Shown: positions 35,486 to 46,599 of the stretch, one piece after another
How positions within the stretch are numbered: position 1 is the stretch's first letter
Layout: every line of letters begins with the position of its first letter
Origin: Adiantum capillus-veneris
Taxonomy: Eukaryota > Streptophyta > Polypodiopsida > Polypodiales > Pteridaceae
Reading direction: 5' to 3'
NCBI GenBank assembly: GCA_014529385.2
Contig: CM043945.1
Coordinates: 143,042,741-143,106,740 of the forward strand
Length of the DNA stretch: 64,000 nucleotides
The notes under the pieces: model-generated
What the model saw: only the letters and a program-made list of their open reading frames with translations
What the model was told of the DNA's origin: nothing
The model's database searches: none
Translations under genes and position numbers: made by a program

Positions 35486-35598
35486 CCAAGCTCTACGAAT
35501 CCGCTCCTACAAATTATGTTGTTGTTAAGCAACCTGTTGTTGTCTTAAATAAGCTGCATCATATGTTGCATGGATGCCTCTTGCGGTGTAGACATCTT
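35486..35598 (-). pseudogene. Element C: gag start
   Basis: The minus strand has ATG at 35596-35598 followed by STPQEASMQHMMQLI and a stop, then a Q-rich stretch in frame (QQQVA, QQHNL, ERIRRAWQ) running into the B insertion. A Q-rich N-terminus leading to the gag core on the other side of B fits continuity with 26451. No LTR or primer site of C was recognised upstream (35600-35900). Confidence 0.5.
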
Positions 35599-35928
35599 CC
35601 TCCACAGGATTTTCCCACCCCGGCTCGATTTTGCATTGGGTTTACCAAGTTGTTGAAAGATTAAGGGTTTGAAGGCGAGACGGGTCAACGTTTGGGCTGC
35701 TAACTGTGGGAAAAGAGAGGAGAAGAAGAAGCACCACACCGTACAGTAGACCAATAGCTGCTTTGAAATGAAACTCAGTACAAAAAAAATGGTTTTGCTA
35801 ATATGAACAAGATAAGATGTACGTTGCCCAAGCGGCACCGTTAACGACACCGTAATGTGATTTCCAACAAACTAACCAAATTGTAAGTTTTCTTACATCC
35901 ACAATAGATTTTACTCTTCACTCGTGTA

Positions 35929-36680
35929 TTGTGTGTTTCACCTGCCAGTTTTGCAGATATTTATCCTTTCGACAAAGAAGACTGGCAGTCAATGGATTAC
36001 ATTATTGGCATTTTTTATGCATTCCATGGAACTATGGGAGAGCTACTCTATAACACTAGTGCCAGAAGAGCATTGGTTGGAAGGGGGTTTTCTTCTTCGA
36101 CCACTTTTATAATGCTCTGCGTTTTGCGCTTGGCTTTGGCACTCTAGAATATCTCTCGGTTCCTTTGCAGGACAGTCCCTTCATCTAAAACCTCTTGTGT
36201 TTTAGACTAAAGATCCATCAGGAATACAAAAGTGCTTAAGATAAAATATTGCTAGTTGGCTGGTACGTGTTTCAATTTTCATGCCCATACATTTGTTCAT
36301 CATCTTTTTCCATGATGAAGAGATTAGAAAGACTAGAACTATGCTACTCTGCAAGACAGAGAAATGCCTCGATTTTTTGGATGAATCTTGGGATCCATGA
36401 TTTTAATGGCATCTTATGCAAGGTAAATAAGAAGTGTATTGTATGTAAGTGCATGATAGCTTCTCAAAATTTCATAGCTTCCTTTCACTACATAAGGTGG
36501 CATCAAGTGAATGGTCATCAGGTAGCTTTGGACCAAGATTTAACTGATGACTTGAAAAATCCTTTGAGATTGCTTGAGGTATGGTGTGGACCTGATCTGC
36601 TAATTTCTCTTAGTATTTGAGGCAATGTGACACTACAACAAGTGTGTGAGGATTTAGAGAATGAGGTTGACCTCAGCCTT
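35929..36680 (+). other. Unrecognised coding-like stretch
   Basis: Plus-strand frames contain ADIYPFDKEDWQSMDYII then YAFHGTMGELLYN (35945-36050), and later HYIRWHQVNGHQVALDQDLT, DDLKNPLRLLEVW (36490-36600) and VTLQQVCEDLENEVDL (36628-36675). Their composition looks protein-like, but I recognise no family. They could be exons of one interrupted gene or fragments of the transposon-like gene group to the right. Confidence 0.3.
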
Positions 36681-37100
36681 TGCCTCTAAAATTTGTTTTC
36701 TAGTGCAACATGCGAAAGGTAGTATGTTTTGTATGTAAACATTAATGCTGCGTTAGTTATTTCCCTGCTTGTTATTATCACAAAATATTGGTCTAATCTA
36801 AATGTTCGATTAACTGTCGTACAAGTGCCCCAGAGAAAGGAGAAGAAGACATTGTGCGCAGAGATAAAGGATGACCAACTGTTTTTAGTGCAATGCAACT
36901 CTTGATTGAAGAAGGTGACTCACACAGTATATCACATTGCTCTAAACTGCAAATATCAAAGAAAGCTGTTGACAGCAAGCTTGCAATCTATATTCATACG
37001 AAAATGCATTGCTAAGGAATTTCTTGCAAATAAAGTCTGAGAACAATTATCTTTTCAAAATTGACTCAAGTTTTCTTTACATTGGGTTTAATAATGTACA

Positions 37101-38122
37101 CTATAGTGTCCAATTAAATCCATTGATTAGTAGCTCTGATTTACAATTGAGGGGAGCTCTGTCGGGCTTGATTATCATGACTGGAATGTAAAGGCTCAGG
37201 AGACAGTCTAGTGGTTGGGTGATGGGTTTGGGGTTGAGAAAAAGATTGTACAGTGGCCTCGTCTTCCTCGGTAAAATGGGTATCACAAAAAGACTAAAGG
37301 TTGAGTGGCCTGAAACATGAGGGGAGGCAGGTCCAGGTGCTTGGTCTATCGTTGGTTGAGGTGTTGCTTTGTACCTCCGAGGTCGAGGCTGAGGTTCTGG
37401 TCGTGGTGGTGGAATGACAAATGCAATGGTGGCTCCTAGAGGATGTGTCTCCACAAGACTGATCATATTCTGGATCATCGTCGTTCTGAATGCCTCTACA
37501 TGGACATTTGAATAATCTGCCAGGTTCCTTGCCTGCAAATGAATTCCCTAGCTTTTATATGTAATTCAAAGAAATCATGTGTGCAAGGATTACAAAAGCG
37601 AAACATTGCACTTACACTTCTACGCTCCTCAGCATAAATGCGTTCCAAAAGAAGATTTGCATTTGCATGAACTCTCCATCCACAAGAATGTCCGTCGTCT
37701 TGTTTTGGGACCTTGCAACTCAAAATCAGCATATCTTCCCAAACATTGTCTTGGGTCAATGCTTCCCATGTAGCAACAAGTTTCTAAAACACACCTGCAA
37801 GACATAGCATATGGTGACCACACGTTGCAACGAAATCTCAGAAACAAGAAACAAGTAACTACGTACCTTCGGACATTCCCATAAAAACCATCTCTAGAAT
37901 TTGCAAGGTAGCACCGGTTGCACTCAATGTTTAGTCCAACAAGATTGTAATGTGAATTGATTGCATAAAACATGGAATTAGTTTTCTATTCATAGTACAC
38001 AAAATATTGAAGAATAGCAAGATAAAAAATACTTACTTTTTGTTATAAGCTAAAAGTATAACTTTTGCGGTGTCCATGTTGACTCGTTGAAACCAATCAA
38101 CGACTTCTATCAAGGAAGTGGA
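37101..38122 (-). CDS. Ulp1-type cysteine protease-like gene (three introns)
   Basis: Minus-strand exons at about 38122-38037, 37985-37863, 37783-37616 and 37532-37101 join in frame through GT-AG introns 38036-37986 (51 bp, short), 37862-37784 and 37615-37533. The protein reads STSLIEVVDWFQRVNM, then SHYNLVGLNIECNRCYLANS (His region of the C48 fold), and CKVPKQDDGHSCGW, which has the Q-x5-C spacing of Ulp1/SENP peptidases. The expected Asp after the His strand may be Asn (LANS). A Pro/Arg-rich tail of about 110 residues follows. Family members remove SUMO or related modifiers, and Ulp1 domains also occur in plant DNA transposons. The 5' end is uncertain; transposon origin is likely but unproven. 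Confidence 0.65.
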
Positions 38123-38419
38123 CTCTGAGGTAAGCACGACTCAGCTGTGATGGCTACCTCGGATTGTTGATTCCATGCAAGGTTGGAAACTAGCATATTG
38201 CGAATTGAAAAAATTAATTGATGAGGATCTCCAATAAGCCAGAATCAAATAAATACCTCTACAAAAATAATATAATATATTAAAGACCGAAATTTATAAT
38301 TTGGCCTGTAAGCTCCGTCACACTATTTCAAAAAACAATTATCTTGTGAGGGCCGAAATGCAAATACAAATTTTGGCCCCATACCAAAAGTGCTACGTCG
38401 AAAGTTGGGCCAAGGAAAC

Positions 38420-38522
38420 GGGTCTCAGTGTTACCTTGGTCAATTGCTGCTAACATCTCCCGTTCATTTGACTCGGCTGAAAGCTCTTTCACAAGTAGCT
38501 CTTGGGTTCGCTCCACATTCAA
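38420..38522 (-). other. Exon-like segment between the H3-like remnant and the Ulp1 gene
   Basis: The minus strand reads NVERTQELLVKELSAESNER then EMLAAIDQ, ending at a possible donor (CAAG then GTAACACTG near 38436). It is a charged, probably helical segment. It could be an upstream exon of the Ulp1 gene or the C-terminal extension of the H3-like protein. No family is recognised. Confidence 0.35.
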
Positions 38523-38539
38523 ACGTGTGCCATACGTGT

Positions 38540-38699
38540 GCTATGTGGTGATCACATCGTACACCTTCACTTTGGTGACTGGAGGGATTGTCAAAATGTT
38601 GTCCATTCTCTTATCAGATAGATGGACTGGTGCAAGTGTCTTGTTGTACCTGAAGCGTAATAGCCTGAGAGACTTGATATCCCGAGGCATCACTGTTAC
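38540..38699 (-). pseudogene. Histone H3/CENH3-like gene, C-terminal part
   Basis: Read on the minus strand directly from the edge of element G, the frame gives TVMPRDIKSLRLLRFRYN, which matches the end of the histone H3 fold ([18 protein letters not shown]). It then continues with an extension LAPVHLSDKRMDNILTIPP and KVYDVITT to a stop. Canonical H3 ends three residues after the RRIRG motif, so the extension is unusual. Element G (38700-42805) separates this from the rest of the histone fold at 42806-43154. Confidence 0.6.
38695..38699. repeat. Target site duplication of element G (left)
   Basis: gttac is repeated exactly at 42806-42810. Confidence 0.9.
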
Positions 38700-38818
38700 T
38701 GTAAGACTGCGGGGGACTGGACCATGCAACTCTCCACCCAACCGTGCCATATATAGACTCCTAGCCCCTAAATATAGCGCCCCTTGACCGCATGTCCGTC
38801 CTGGCCCTTGGCCTGACA
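38700..38818 (-). repeat. 3' LTR of element G
   Basis: 119 bp, matching 42675-42805 apart from a 12-bp difference in the CCAAGGGC repeats at its outer end. On the minus strand it contains a TATA-like CTATATATGG. Confidence 0.9.
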
Positions 38819-39048
38819 TTACTCCCCCCTTGGAGAAGCGTTTTCTTCCTCGAAAACACAAGTGGTAGTATCTTCGTAAGAACACTGATGTTTTCCTTAT
38901 TGGCATCCTCTACACGGGCCAATTGTCCATATGACCGATACCTGGTGCAATGAGGAGGTTCAATGAAACCAAGAGCAACATCTTGATTTTCAACATTGTT
39001 GTCCTTTTGCAACCACCCGTATCTAAATGGTAACTCATGATAACTCAT
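38819..39048 (-). pseudogene. Element G: chromodomain-like end of Pol
   Basis: The minus-strand frame contains LGFIEPPHC and then ENISVLTKILPLVFSRK, comparable to DYIEPP and ENISVLKKKFPTFVFEDEK at the end of element H's chromodomain. The central part of the domain is not conserved. The frame ends in the polypurine tract (QGGSNVRP). Confidence 0.55.
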
Positions 39049-39829
39049 GTGAGTATCTTGAAAAGCTCATAGCTACTGAAAGATAGAATAGGGAGTGTCC
39101 TCATGTCAGACTTCTGAACATTTTGGAACACACAGAACCACATGTTCACCCCTAACAAAGGTTACATGCCAACATACTCTGTCAGCACACCTACTAAGTC
39201 CTTGACTTATGAAACTATCGGTATCCAACCCCACCACAACAGGTGTTCAAAGTTGAAAACCTAACCTAAGCAAATTCTAGAATAAGGAGAGAATCACCTA
39301 TTCAGAATGCATTGTGCTAACGTATGCTCTTAGCAGATCCTTTAGCACGGTTTACTAACGTATGCGCTTAGCATATCCTTTAGTACTAAATAGAATACTT
39401 GTAAACTGCCCATCCAACGTGGGATGAATAACAGCAGTAAGAGTGAGGTACTTTCCCCAACCACTTACAGACAGTCTTCCACGACTGACGACAAACTATG
39501 ACTCAACCATTGAGTATCCAGCCATATACTCGATATGGAATGGAGACAACCAACTAGGTTGAAGGTAGATTGGAGGTTCCAGCAACCAATCACTAACATC
39601 CATACTCAACCATCACCTTGTATGGCAGGGTGTAAACTCATACGAAATCTGCAAGAGAGATTACACTAGCAATGCAAAAGGGTGCAGAAAGAATAAAGTC
39701 CATGGATTTGCATGCCGCTCCAAATAAATTTGTGTTAAACACTAGGGCCCATAACACCTAGTGTGCATGCATTTAACACAAACATATCCAAACCGCAATT
39801 CCATGACGAGACTTTCCACGATACTTACG

Positions 39830-41834
39830 TGAAAATCTTGCAACAAAGTTGGACCATAATAGAATGTGACAACCCGGTCACACCTAGGAACCAACCATGA
39901 GACCTTCTCATGAACGTAGCATACTTTGTAGCAAAAGCTGGACCATAATAGAATGTGACAACCCGGTCACACCTAGGAACCAACCATGAGACATTCTCAT
40001 GAACGTAGCATACTTTGCTATATGTAGAAACGACCCTCCGTTAAGGTGGTTTCACAGCACTTGTAATCACAACAAGTCTGTACTTAGTACCCGACAATTT
40101 TTGGCCACTGAAATTGTTCCTGATACTGTGTGCGTCAATTGGTCTAATGAACGGATGCGACCAACACCTAGGGACTTCGTCGCGACACATCATTTCGAAT
40201 TGGGTGCGAGTGTCAGTCCCAGAGACTCATATTCTCCACATGTGGAATATGTCTCAAGTAAGGATGCCAGGAAAAGTGACATCCATCAAGTACGAGCTGT
40301 ACTTGTGTGTGGAGGTAACTACGAACACTCTGCGATGCGAGTGAGAGGGACCCTCATTATCATGCTCCACACTGGCTAAACCAAACTCCTTGAGTTCCTA
40401 GACCATGTTGTATCCCATGTGACAACATGTGCCAAATCGAACCCTACAAGTAGGTTCGTAATAGCATAAGGCAGAAAGGTAGATTGGACACTTGGCCCAA
40501 AATACTTTGTGCCGAAATGCCCTTGGCATGGCTCTGCAACATTCAAGCGTACTTATACGTCTTGAAAAAAAACAAGCAAAGCATACAAAAAATGGAATAA
40601 CACCAAATCAATAGATGCGTACCTGGAGATTTGAACGTAATGTTCACTTACTCGTACGCAAACGAAGAGGAGCACATCTCCTACCTGAACAAACAAACAG
40701 TATTGCACTGGGAACCGTGGGTGTTGCCTTCGCAATCCAACCCCTTTGGTTAAAATCTACGTAGTCAAACCCCTTGGTAAGACCCTTTGTAGAAACTACT
40801 CAAGTAGCAGTTAACGGTAACCAACATAGTTAGCCGTGTACATACTGATTGGAATCAACTTAAAAAGTTGAGTTTGTCTGCTACCGCGTGGTAGATTGCG
40901 GAATTCTTTCCTTGAAAGTCTAACTGGGAGATATCAAACTGTGATCCTCAAGGCAGATCAACTGTGATCCTCAATGCCTATGGGATGATGTAGCAGTCAC
41001 CCGTCGGGTCGTACCCCAAAACACTATGTCCATAGACACTCCGTAGTGCTATAGAGAGAGCAGGAAATCCACACAAGTGAACTGCCTAGCTCCTGTGGAC
41101 AACCATACTGTCTCAATTGATTGCTGCATCTATACTTCCTTGTAGAGATCAGCTATTGAAGATTTTCAAAAACTCAACTTGAGTGTCGCACTGAGAACAG
41201 GTAGTGCAAAAATGACACTGTAAACATCCTGAATGACAAGACCCTTGCTTGTCCATTAACGTCGATGTATACTTCCCTGGGTAGACTTGTTCACGCTTGA
41301 AAACAATCACCCAAAGAATGCCAATAGTTGGGTCTTACCCTTGGCCTGATGCTGGCTCTTAGCCTGCGTAGCTCATAGCCCTTGTGTAAATTAGTGTTCA
41401 ATGGACGAACCGATGAAGACCAATTTGAGTAGCATCTTAGCCATGTGCTAGCTAACAGGTAGAGCACCTTGGCTTAGGCTGACTCACGAGCAAAACACGT
41501 GTCAAAAGCTTCTTAGAAGATTTTCATTATTCCCTTAAAGAGAGAGAACGAGAGATAAGAAGAGCATGCTAGGCTGCAGAACTTTCCTTGAACGACTATG
41601 ACGTGTATAGTTGATTGCCATGCTCGTGTGCATCTTATACCTAACGAGCAACGTATCCTATAAGCATGCAACAAGTTTTTGCTATGACTCTCTCATTGAG
41701 AGAGGTAACAAAAAAACACAACCACATCTTGATCTACCTGCCTTGCAGGGTCGTGAGAAGGTCTCATGGTTGGTTCCTAGGTGTGACCGGGTTGTCACAT
41801 TCTATTATGGTCCAACTTTGTTGCAAGATTTTCA
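39830..41834. repeat. 81-bp perfect inverted repeat inside element G
   Basis: 39830-39910 is the exact reverse complement of 41754-41834. The left arm is followed by a second direct copy of most of its sequence at about 39941-40018, giving a 93-bp tandem duplication beside it. Confidence 0.9.
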
Positions 41835-42065
41835 TTATTCCCTTAAAGAGAGAGAACGAGAGAGAAGAAGAGCATGCTAGGCTACGGAAATTTCCTTGAA
41901 CGACTATGATGTGTATAGTTGATTGCCATGCGCGTGTGCATCTTATGCCTAACGTGCAGCGAATCCCATAAGCATGCAACAAGTTTCTGCTATGGCTCTC
42001 TCATTGAGAGAGGTAACAGAAAAACACAACCACATCTTGATCTACCTGCCTTGCAGGGTCGTGAT
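41518..42065. repeat. Direct repeat flanking the right inverted arm in element G
   Basis: About 238 bp at 41518-41755 (agattttcattattccc to ggtcgtga) recurs at 41827-42065 with a period near 310 bp. Between the copies lies the right arm of the 81-bp inverted repeat. Confidence 0.85.
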
Positions 42066-42360
42066 TGTATGGAAATGACTTAGCATCGGCACATTGCCCG
42101 TGAAATAAGTCCTAGATTTAGGTTCCTTTTAGTGTTGTTGGGTGTTGATAGCAACCAACTAGCAGGTTCAACAATCCATCACTTAGTCTGTCCTTGACAG
42201 AGTTGCGACGGTGATAGCGGAATCATAATACATAAAGTGGTGGAATTCATGCCACCCGCTTAGCATGCCTTGCATGCAATTCCCTGTGGCCTCAAAGTCC
42301 TTCCATCCTCTCTGTCGAGCCTTGATGAAACGCCATGCAGCCATGTTGCACCTTATTCGC

Positions 42361-42363
<3 letters not shown>

Positions 42364-42423
<60 letters not shown>

Positions 42424-42563
42424 TAAAAGCCAAAGAGCCATGCCTTCCTTTGCTTTCCCTCTCTACCATGGCCTTCTTGCAGCACGACCTTGCCATGCAT
42501 CCATGAAACGACTCTGCTATGCTGCTCCTTCTTCGCCGAAAGGAGGGCGAGCTTCCATGAACC

Positions 42564-42610
<47 letters not shown>
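42364..42610. repeat. GA microsatellites in the leader of element G
   Basis: (GA)n tracts lie at 42364-42422 and 42569-42610, so they are (CT)n in the element's sense strand, close behind the primer site. Confidence 0.9.
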
Positions 42611-42616
<6 letters not shown>

Positions 42617-42661
42617 ATCCATGGCCTCCATGCCTCTTTCTTCCTCCCCCTTCTCCCCTGA

Positions 42662-42673
42662 GCTCTGATACCA
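42662..42673 (-). other. tRNA-iMet primer binding site of element G
   Basis: The minus strand reads TGGTATCAGAGC, one base inside the LTR starting at 42675. Confidence 0.9.
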
Positions 42674-42674
42674 G

Positions 42675-42805
42675 TGTAAGACTGCGTGGGACTGGACCAT
42701 GCAACTCTCCACCCAACCGTGCCATATATAGACTCCTAGCCCCTAAATATAGCGCCCCTTGACCGCATGTCCGTCCTGGCCCTTGGCCCTGCCCTTGGCC
42801 TGACA
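42675..42805 (-). repeat. 5' LTR of element G
   Basis: 131 bp, followed by the gttac target duplication at 42806-42810. A related LTR in plus orientation is at 60975-61117. Confidence 0.9.
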
Positions 42806-43154
42806 GTTACTCTGTGAGCATGAGATGTGAGGACGTAGCTATCTTGGAACAGCTCGATCAGAAAGTCCTCGGTTGCCTCGTGGAGGCAACCCATCACACT
42901 TTTGGTCCATCAAAAATCCAAATTCGTGCTCTCACAAATCTGGCGAACTACTCTTTGGAAGGGTAACTTAGGAATAGCCAGAGAGATATGCCTTTGGAGT
43001 TTGTGAAGCTCAAGAAGAACACTTCAGTTCTACTCGTACTCCAACTATGCATTGTTGCCGAAAGATTAGGGAGGGTTTTGCCTGCAACTCTTGAGGATGA
43101 AGGTTGGTTGTCTTGCGGGTAAACCTTCCTTGCACTCTGTTTCTTGCAAGCCAT
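42806..43154 (-). pseudogene. Histone H3/CENH3-like gene, N-terminal part
   Basis: The minus strand starts ATG at 43152-43154 with ACKKQSARKVYPQD, resembling the H3 tail start [10 protein letters not shown]. After a frameshift it gives LLELHKLQRHISLAIPKLPFQ, matching the H3 alpha-N region ([21 protein letters not shown]), then RVVRQICESTNLDF, a TGA stop, WTKSVMGCLHEATEDFLIEL, and SHAHRV up to element G. A Trp at the start of helix 2 and EDFL are features I associate with CENH3 rather than canonical H3. The frameshift and the stop (or an unseen intron) make it a likely pseudogene. The assignment is by eye, but it aligns over the whole fold. Confidence 0.6.
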
Positions 43155-43371
43155 GGAAATAAGTGTTTACCCTGGAAAGCATTGTGGGGAAGAATAAGAA
43201 GAAGATTGACCAATTAGAAGGTTAGGTCGCAACCCGTGGCCATCAGATGGAACACAAACAAGGTGATGCTGCTAGACAAGCAAGCAGCGGTCTCAATTTT
43301 TGGTGTAGGGCCTGGCATGTATGGCCTACACAATCGCTACTTTTTGTCACATGATGCGTATGGTCTAGCTT

Positions 43372-43629
43372 GTGGAATCACAGACCCACGCTAGTTTGCC
43401 ACAATATGGAAAACATGATCTACTGAAACAAAAGCAGCCAATCATTCAACTTATAGAAGAGGCCCCGCAGGTTGAGGCATCTGAGGAGATCCAGTTGTTG
43501 GACCTCAACGTGCTTGCGACAGATGCTGATGATGAAACACGTCATTCAAAGAGACCAAGGCACAAGGAAGAGGGTCCTTCAGATAAGGGCAAGAGGCCAA
43601 AATATCTTGTATCATTTCCAGATGACTAG
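43372..43629 (+). CDS. Short acidic ORF with an EAR-like motif and a nuclear localisation-like stretch
   Basis: 86-codon frame starting at the ATG at 43372. It contains IIQLIEEAPQVEASEEI, then LLDLNVLAT (an LxLxL/DLN-type EAR-like repression motif) and a basic stretch (SKRPRHKEE and KGKRPK), before ending VSFPDD. It could be the last exon of a larger gene, since upstream plus-strand sequence (43180-43350) holds further coding-like pieces. No family is recognised. Confidence 0.4.
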   Translation: MESQTHASLPQYGKHDLLKQKQPIIQLIEEAPQVEASEEIQLLDLNVLATDADDETRHSKRPRHKEEGPSDKGKRPKYLVSFPDD

Positions 43630-43989
43630 AAATAAATAGAATGTATTTGTTTTATGCATCAAAGTTAGCTTAATTATGTAATAATGTCTTGCAATATACT
43701 TTTTTTGTTGCAACCATCATTCACATAATGAAAAGTTGAAATGATAGAGTATCAATGTCTTGCTGTATTTTTAATTTTGTTACAACCATCATTCACAATA
43801 TGAAAAGCTGAAATTACATCGATTCTTCTAGATACATTAAGTTTGGTATTTGGATCTTGCTATGGCTAAGAGTTATGGCATAACTTGCAATGGTGTTGTC
43901 CAAACCCTTCCCATGCGTTGTTTTTGTTGCCGCCAATCCGCATGTTTTCTAGCCGTAGATGATAACTCCCATATCTCCTTTCTTCACCG

Positions 43990-46512
43990 TTTTTTGGCTA
44001 ATCTCACTGCATGGTTAATCTAACTTTGTTTGACTTGTTCCTTGTGATGTGACCTGTGCATTAGTTTCTGATACGTCCATTGGTGTAGCTCCTCTAAGAT
44101 ATTTCTTTGTCCGTACCACCTCCATGTTGAGTGTGACTGAAATAACCAGTACGAACTTGGTAGTTGGTTTTTTCCATGCCCTGTGTAGACCAAACAGCCA
44201 AGTTGCCATAGCCTTGCAAACCAAGGTATGTGATTACAGATAATGTGTTGCACACAAAGCATGTAAACATTATAAGAATGAGTATTCACAATTCAAAATA
44301 TTATCATACCATCAAACCAATTACAATACCATGTAGTGAGTAATATGTTGATTTGTCCACACACTTATGAATGTCTTTTGGAAGGTCTCCATAGCTTCTT
44401 GGAATTTTATATAGTCGTCATCAGTCCATGAGTACAATTCGAAGAACTTGAATATTGCATCCAAATTTTTCCATACCTTTGCTTTGTGAGTCCTTGCTAC
44501 ACCATTGTCTGCATGGTCAACTACAGCATTGTGTAGATTTTTCCACTTGTTGTATCTTAATGCTTGTCTTTCTTGTGCACTTTGGCTTTTGCGTTGTCGT
44601 CCAGTTGTGGACACTAAAAGGAAGAGTCGGGCTTTCACACCACCAATGCACAGCTTCTTTGGAACATCCCGACCATTTTTAAATCTCTTCGTGCAAACCC
44701 ATTTCTGAGAAGGCCGTCTCTAAGGCTAAGATTGCTCTTTGCTTCGTAGAGAGAGGTCGACTGGTCCAAGCAAAACAGATGTAGAGAAACATTAGTTTCT
44801 CTATTATTCTACAAAGTGAATGCATTGTGCATATGTGTACTCTAGATAGTGGGATATCCAAAATAGGTCAAAAGTTAGGGTCGCGCAGATGCCTACCCGG
44901 AGCTCTTCTCCAAAATGGTTTGTCAAGGATGTGAACCCCTCCCATGCAATACAAGCAAGGTCTTTTTCTTGTTGCTCCTTTGGAAACGTTGTACATGCAT
45001 TTCAAGGTTTTTAGGTCTCCAGCCATGTGCCACTTTACATTCTAGGATCCCATGCCCTCCACATCCAATTTCTTTCCATTTGTCTGTTCACTTATTGTTT
45101 CTGGTATGTTTGTCTGATGAAAAACCCAATTCAATATATCAAAGTTCTCAGTTGAACTTTGTATAATGCAGATCTCAAAGCATTCAACTGAAACATAACG
45201 ATAAATTATCTTAAACATAACTTCTACGCACCTTGAACGTCGCAAGAACGAGGATGTTGTGCTTAGATTGCGCACTAAAGTTTTGAGGATCATCTGGTCC
45301 AATGCTTGCATCCAGAGCTCTATTCATAAGTGTGATTGTGACTCGCTCAATCTTTGTCTCCTTTACAAGCTCGCACTTTTCTAGCTTGATGACAAACTTC
45401 AAGACGTCGTTACACTCTTCAGGAGTAACATCGAACAACTGCACAATGTATGACTGCAACGCGATCATATCATAAAAAATATTGTTATAATTTTCATAGA
45501 CCATTTCTTCTCCTTTTGGCGATCTGTATGTTGATACAATGTGGAAAGGACTTCCTAGCTTTTGAAGCACCTCCTTGTTGACTTCCCATCTTGTTTTTTG
45601 AATAGAGAAAGGGTTTGGAAGTAGCGTATGCTTGATGCGGAACTTTTTGACTTGTCTTTACACATACCTGATTAAGAGGAGTTAGGAATTAAAACCCTTT
45701 TTTAGTGGAACAGCACTGCAAATGATGCTATATACTTGAAAATGGCAGCATATCTCTTATTGGATATACGAGCTTCATCCAAACTTGATTGAAAATCCCA
45801 TGTAGAGAGTTGGTTCTCCTGTAAAAGGCTGTTAGGCTGTTTAGCAACAATCTTACCATAGCACTTATCATCCAAGAGGCCAGCTACATTTTTGCGATTC
45901 AATACGAGCTCATAATGGGCCGAGGAGGTGGTTGTATTGCGCCCCACTTCCTTGTCAGGGTGAAGCAAAGATCTGTGTAAGCATGTTAGCAGTAAGAGAT
46001 GTGAGAGTTTATGAATATAAACCTAAGAACGATAGATGCACTCACTTGATGGCTTGCACTCTTTTCTTGATTCCTCCCGAGCCAAATTTCAAGTCCTCAA
46101 TGTCTCTTAGTTTTCTCTCTTTGGCGAAGACCTAGCACTATTTTTTTTTTCTTTGAGTTGTTGTGTAAGCTCCTTGATGGTCTCCTTGTTTCCTTCAACC
46201 TGTTGAGGACATTGCACGACTTTCTGGTGTAAGCGAACATTCTCACTGTATACGATATCTCTCTCTTGTTTGCAGAACGTCATTTCTTGTAGTTAACTGC
46301 TTAGTGTAGCCATACAAGACATGGTGGCCATCTCCGACATAGTTCAATAAGGATGTAATATCCTTAAAAGGTGGAGTGGAGTTTATGACGGGATGCTTTG
46401 GATACATTCTGTCATCAAGCCAAAGGTCCACATTTTTCATGCCCTGTGATCTTAAGTTCTCCTTCGAAGCTTCAGAAAGCGTCTGTTGTTTGTTTTTTTT
46501 GCAGGGGTTCAT
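43990..46512 (-). pseudogene. Multi-exon transposon-like gene of an uncharacterised family
   Basis: Minus-strand exon-like pieces follow one another: VDLWLDDRMYPKHPVINS and a coiled-coil stretch (46450-46050), an intron with consensus ends at 46045-45973 (GTGAGT to ACACAG), then SLLHPDKEVGRN and YGKIVAKQPNSLLQENQLS. Next come EVLQKLGSPFHIVSTYRSPKG and DVTPEECNDVLKFVIKLEK (45570-45240), a Cys-rich piece with CLYC (about 44950), and PLSRVHICTMHSLCRIIEKL (44850). The last parts are KWKNLHNAVVDHA and FFELYSWTDDDYIKFQEAM, with NLAVWSTQGMEKTNYQ and FSHTQHGGG near 44210-44120. I remember these last motifs from large uncharacterised proteins of eukaryotic mobile elements but cannot name the superfamily. 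Frameshifts suggest decay. Confidence 0.5.
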
Positions 46513-46599
46513 ACTCTTGTGAGAGCTCTATGTGCATGTGATATACATCTCTTCTATTCTTCGTAGAAGTTTTTTGTGGAAAAGCTACAAGTGTCGACT

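Larger units (their letters stand above)
38700..42805 (-). mobile_element. Element G: non-autonomous Ty3/gypsy-derived LTR element with very short LTRs
   Basis: LTRs of 119 bp (38700-38818) and 131 bp (42675-42805) begin, on the plus strand, tgtaagactgcg and end ggcctgaca, with a perfect gttac target duplication. On the minus strand the primer site TGGTATCAGAGC (42662-42673) lies one base inside the right LTR, and a polypurine tract (AAGGGGGGAGTAA) lies inside the left one. The 3.86-kb interior has (CT)n tracts in the leader, an 81-bp inverted repeat, tandem duplications, and only a chromodomain-like remnant near the 3' end. No gag, RT or integrase is present. Confidence 0.9.

Noticed and set aside
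42183-42725. 180-aa frame with Ser-Leu runs
   Set aside because: It crosses the G LTR and its CT-rich leader; low-complexity only.
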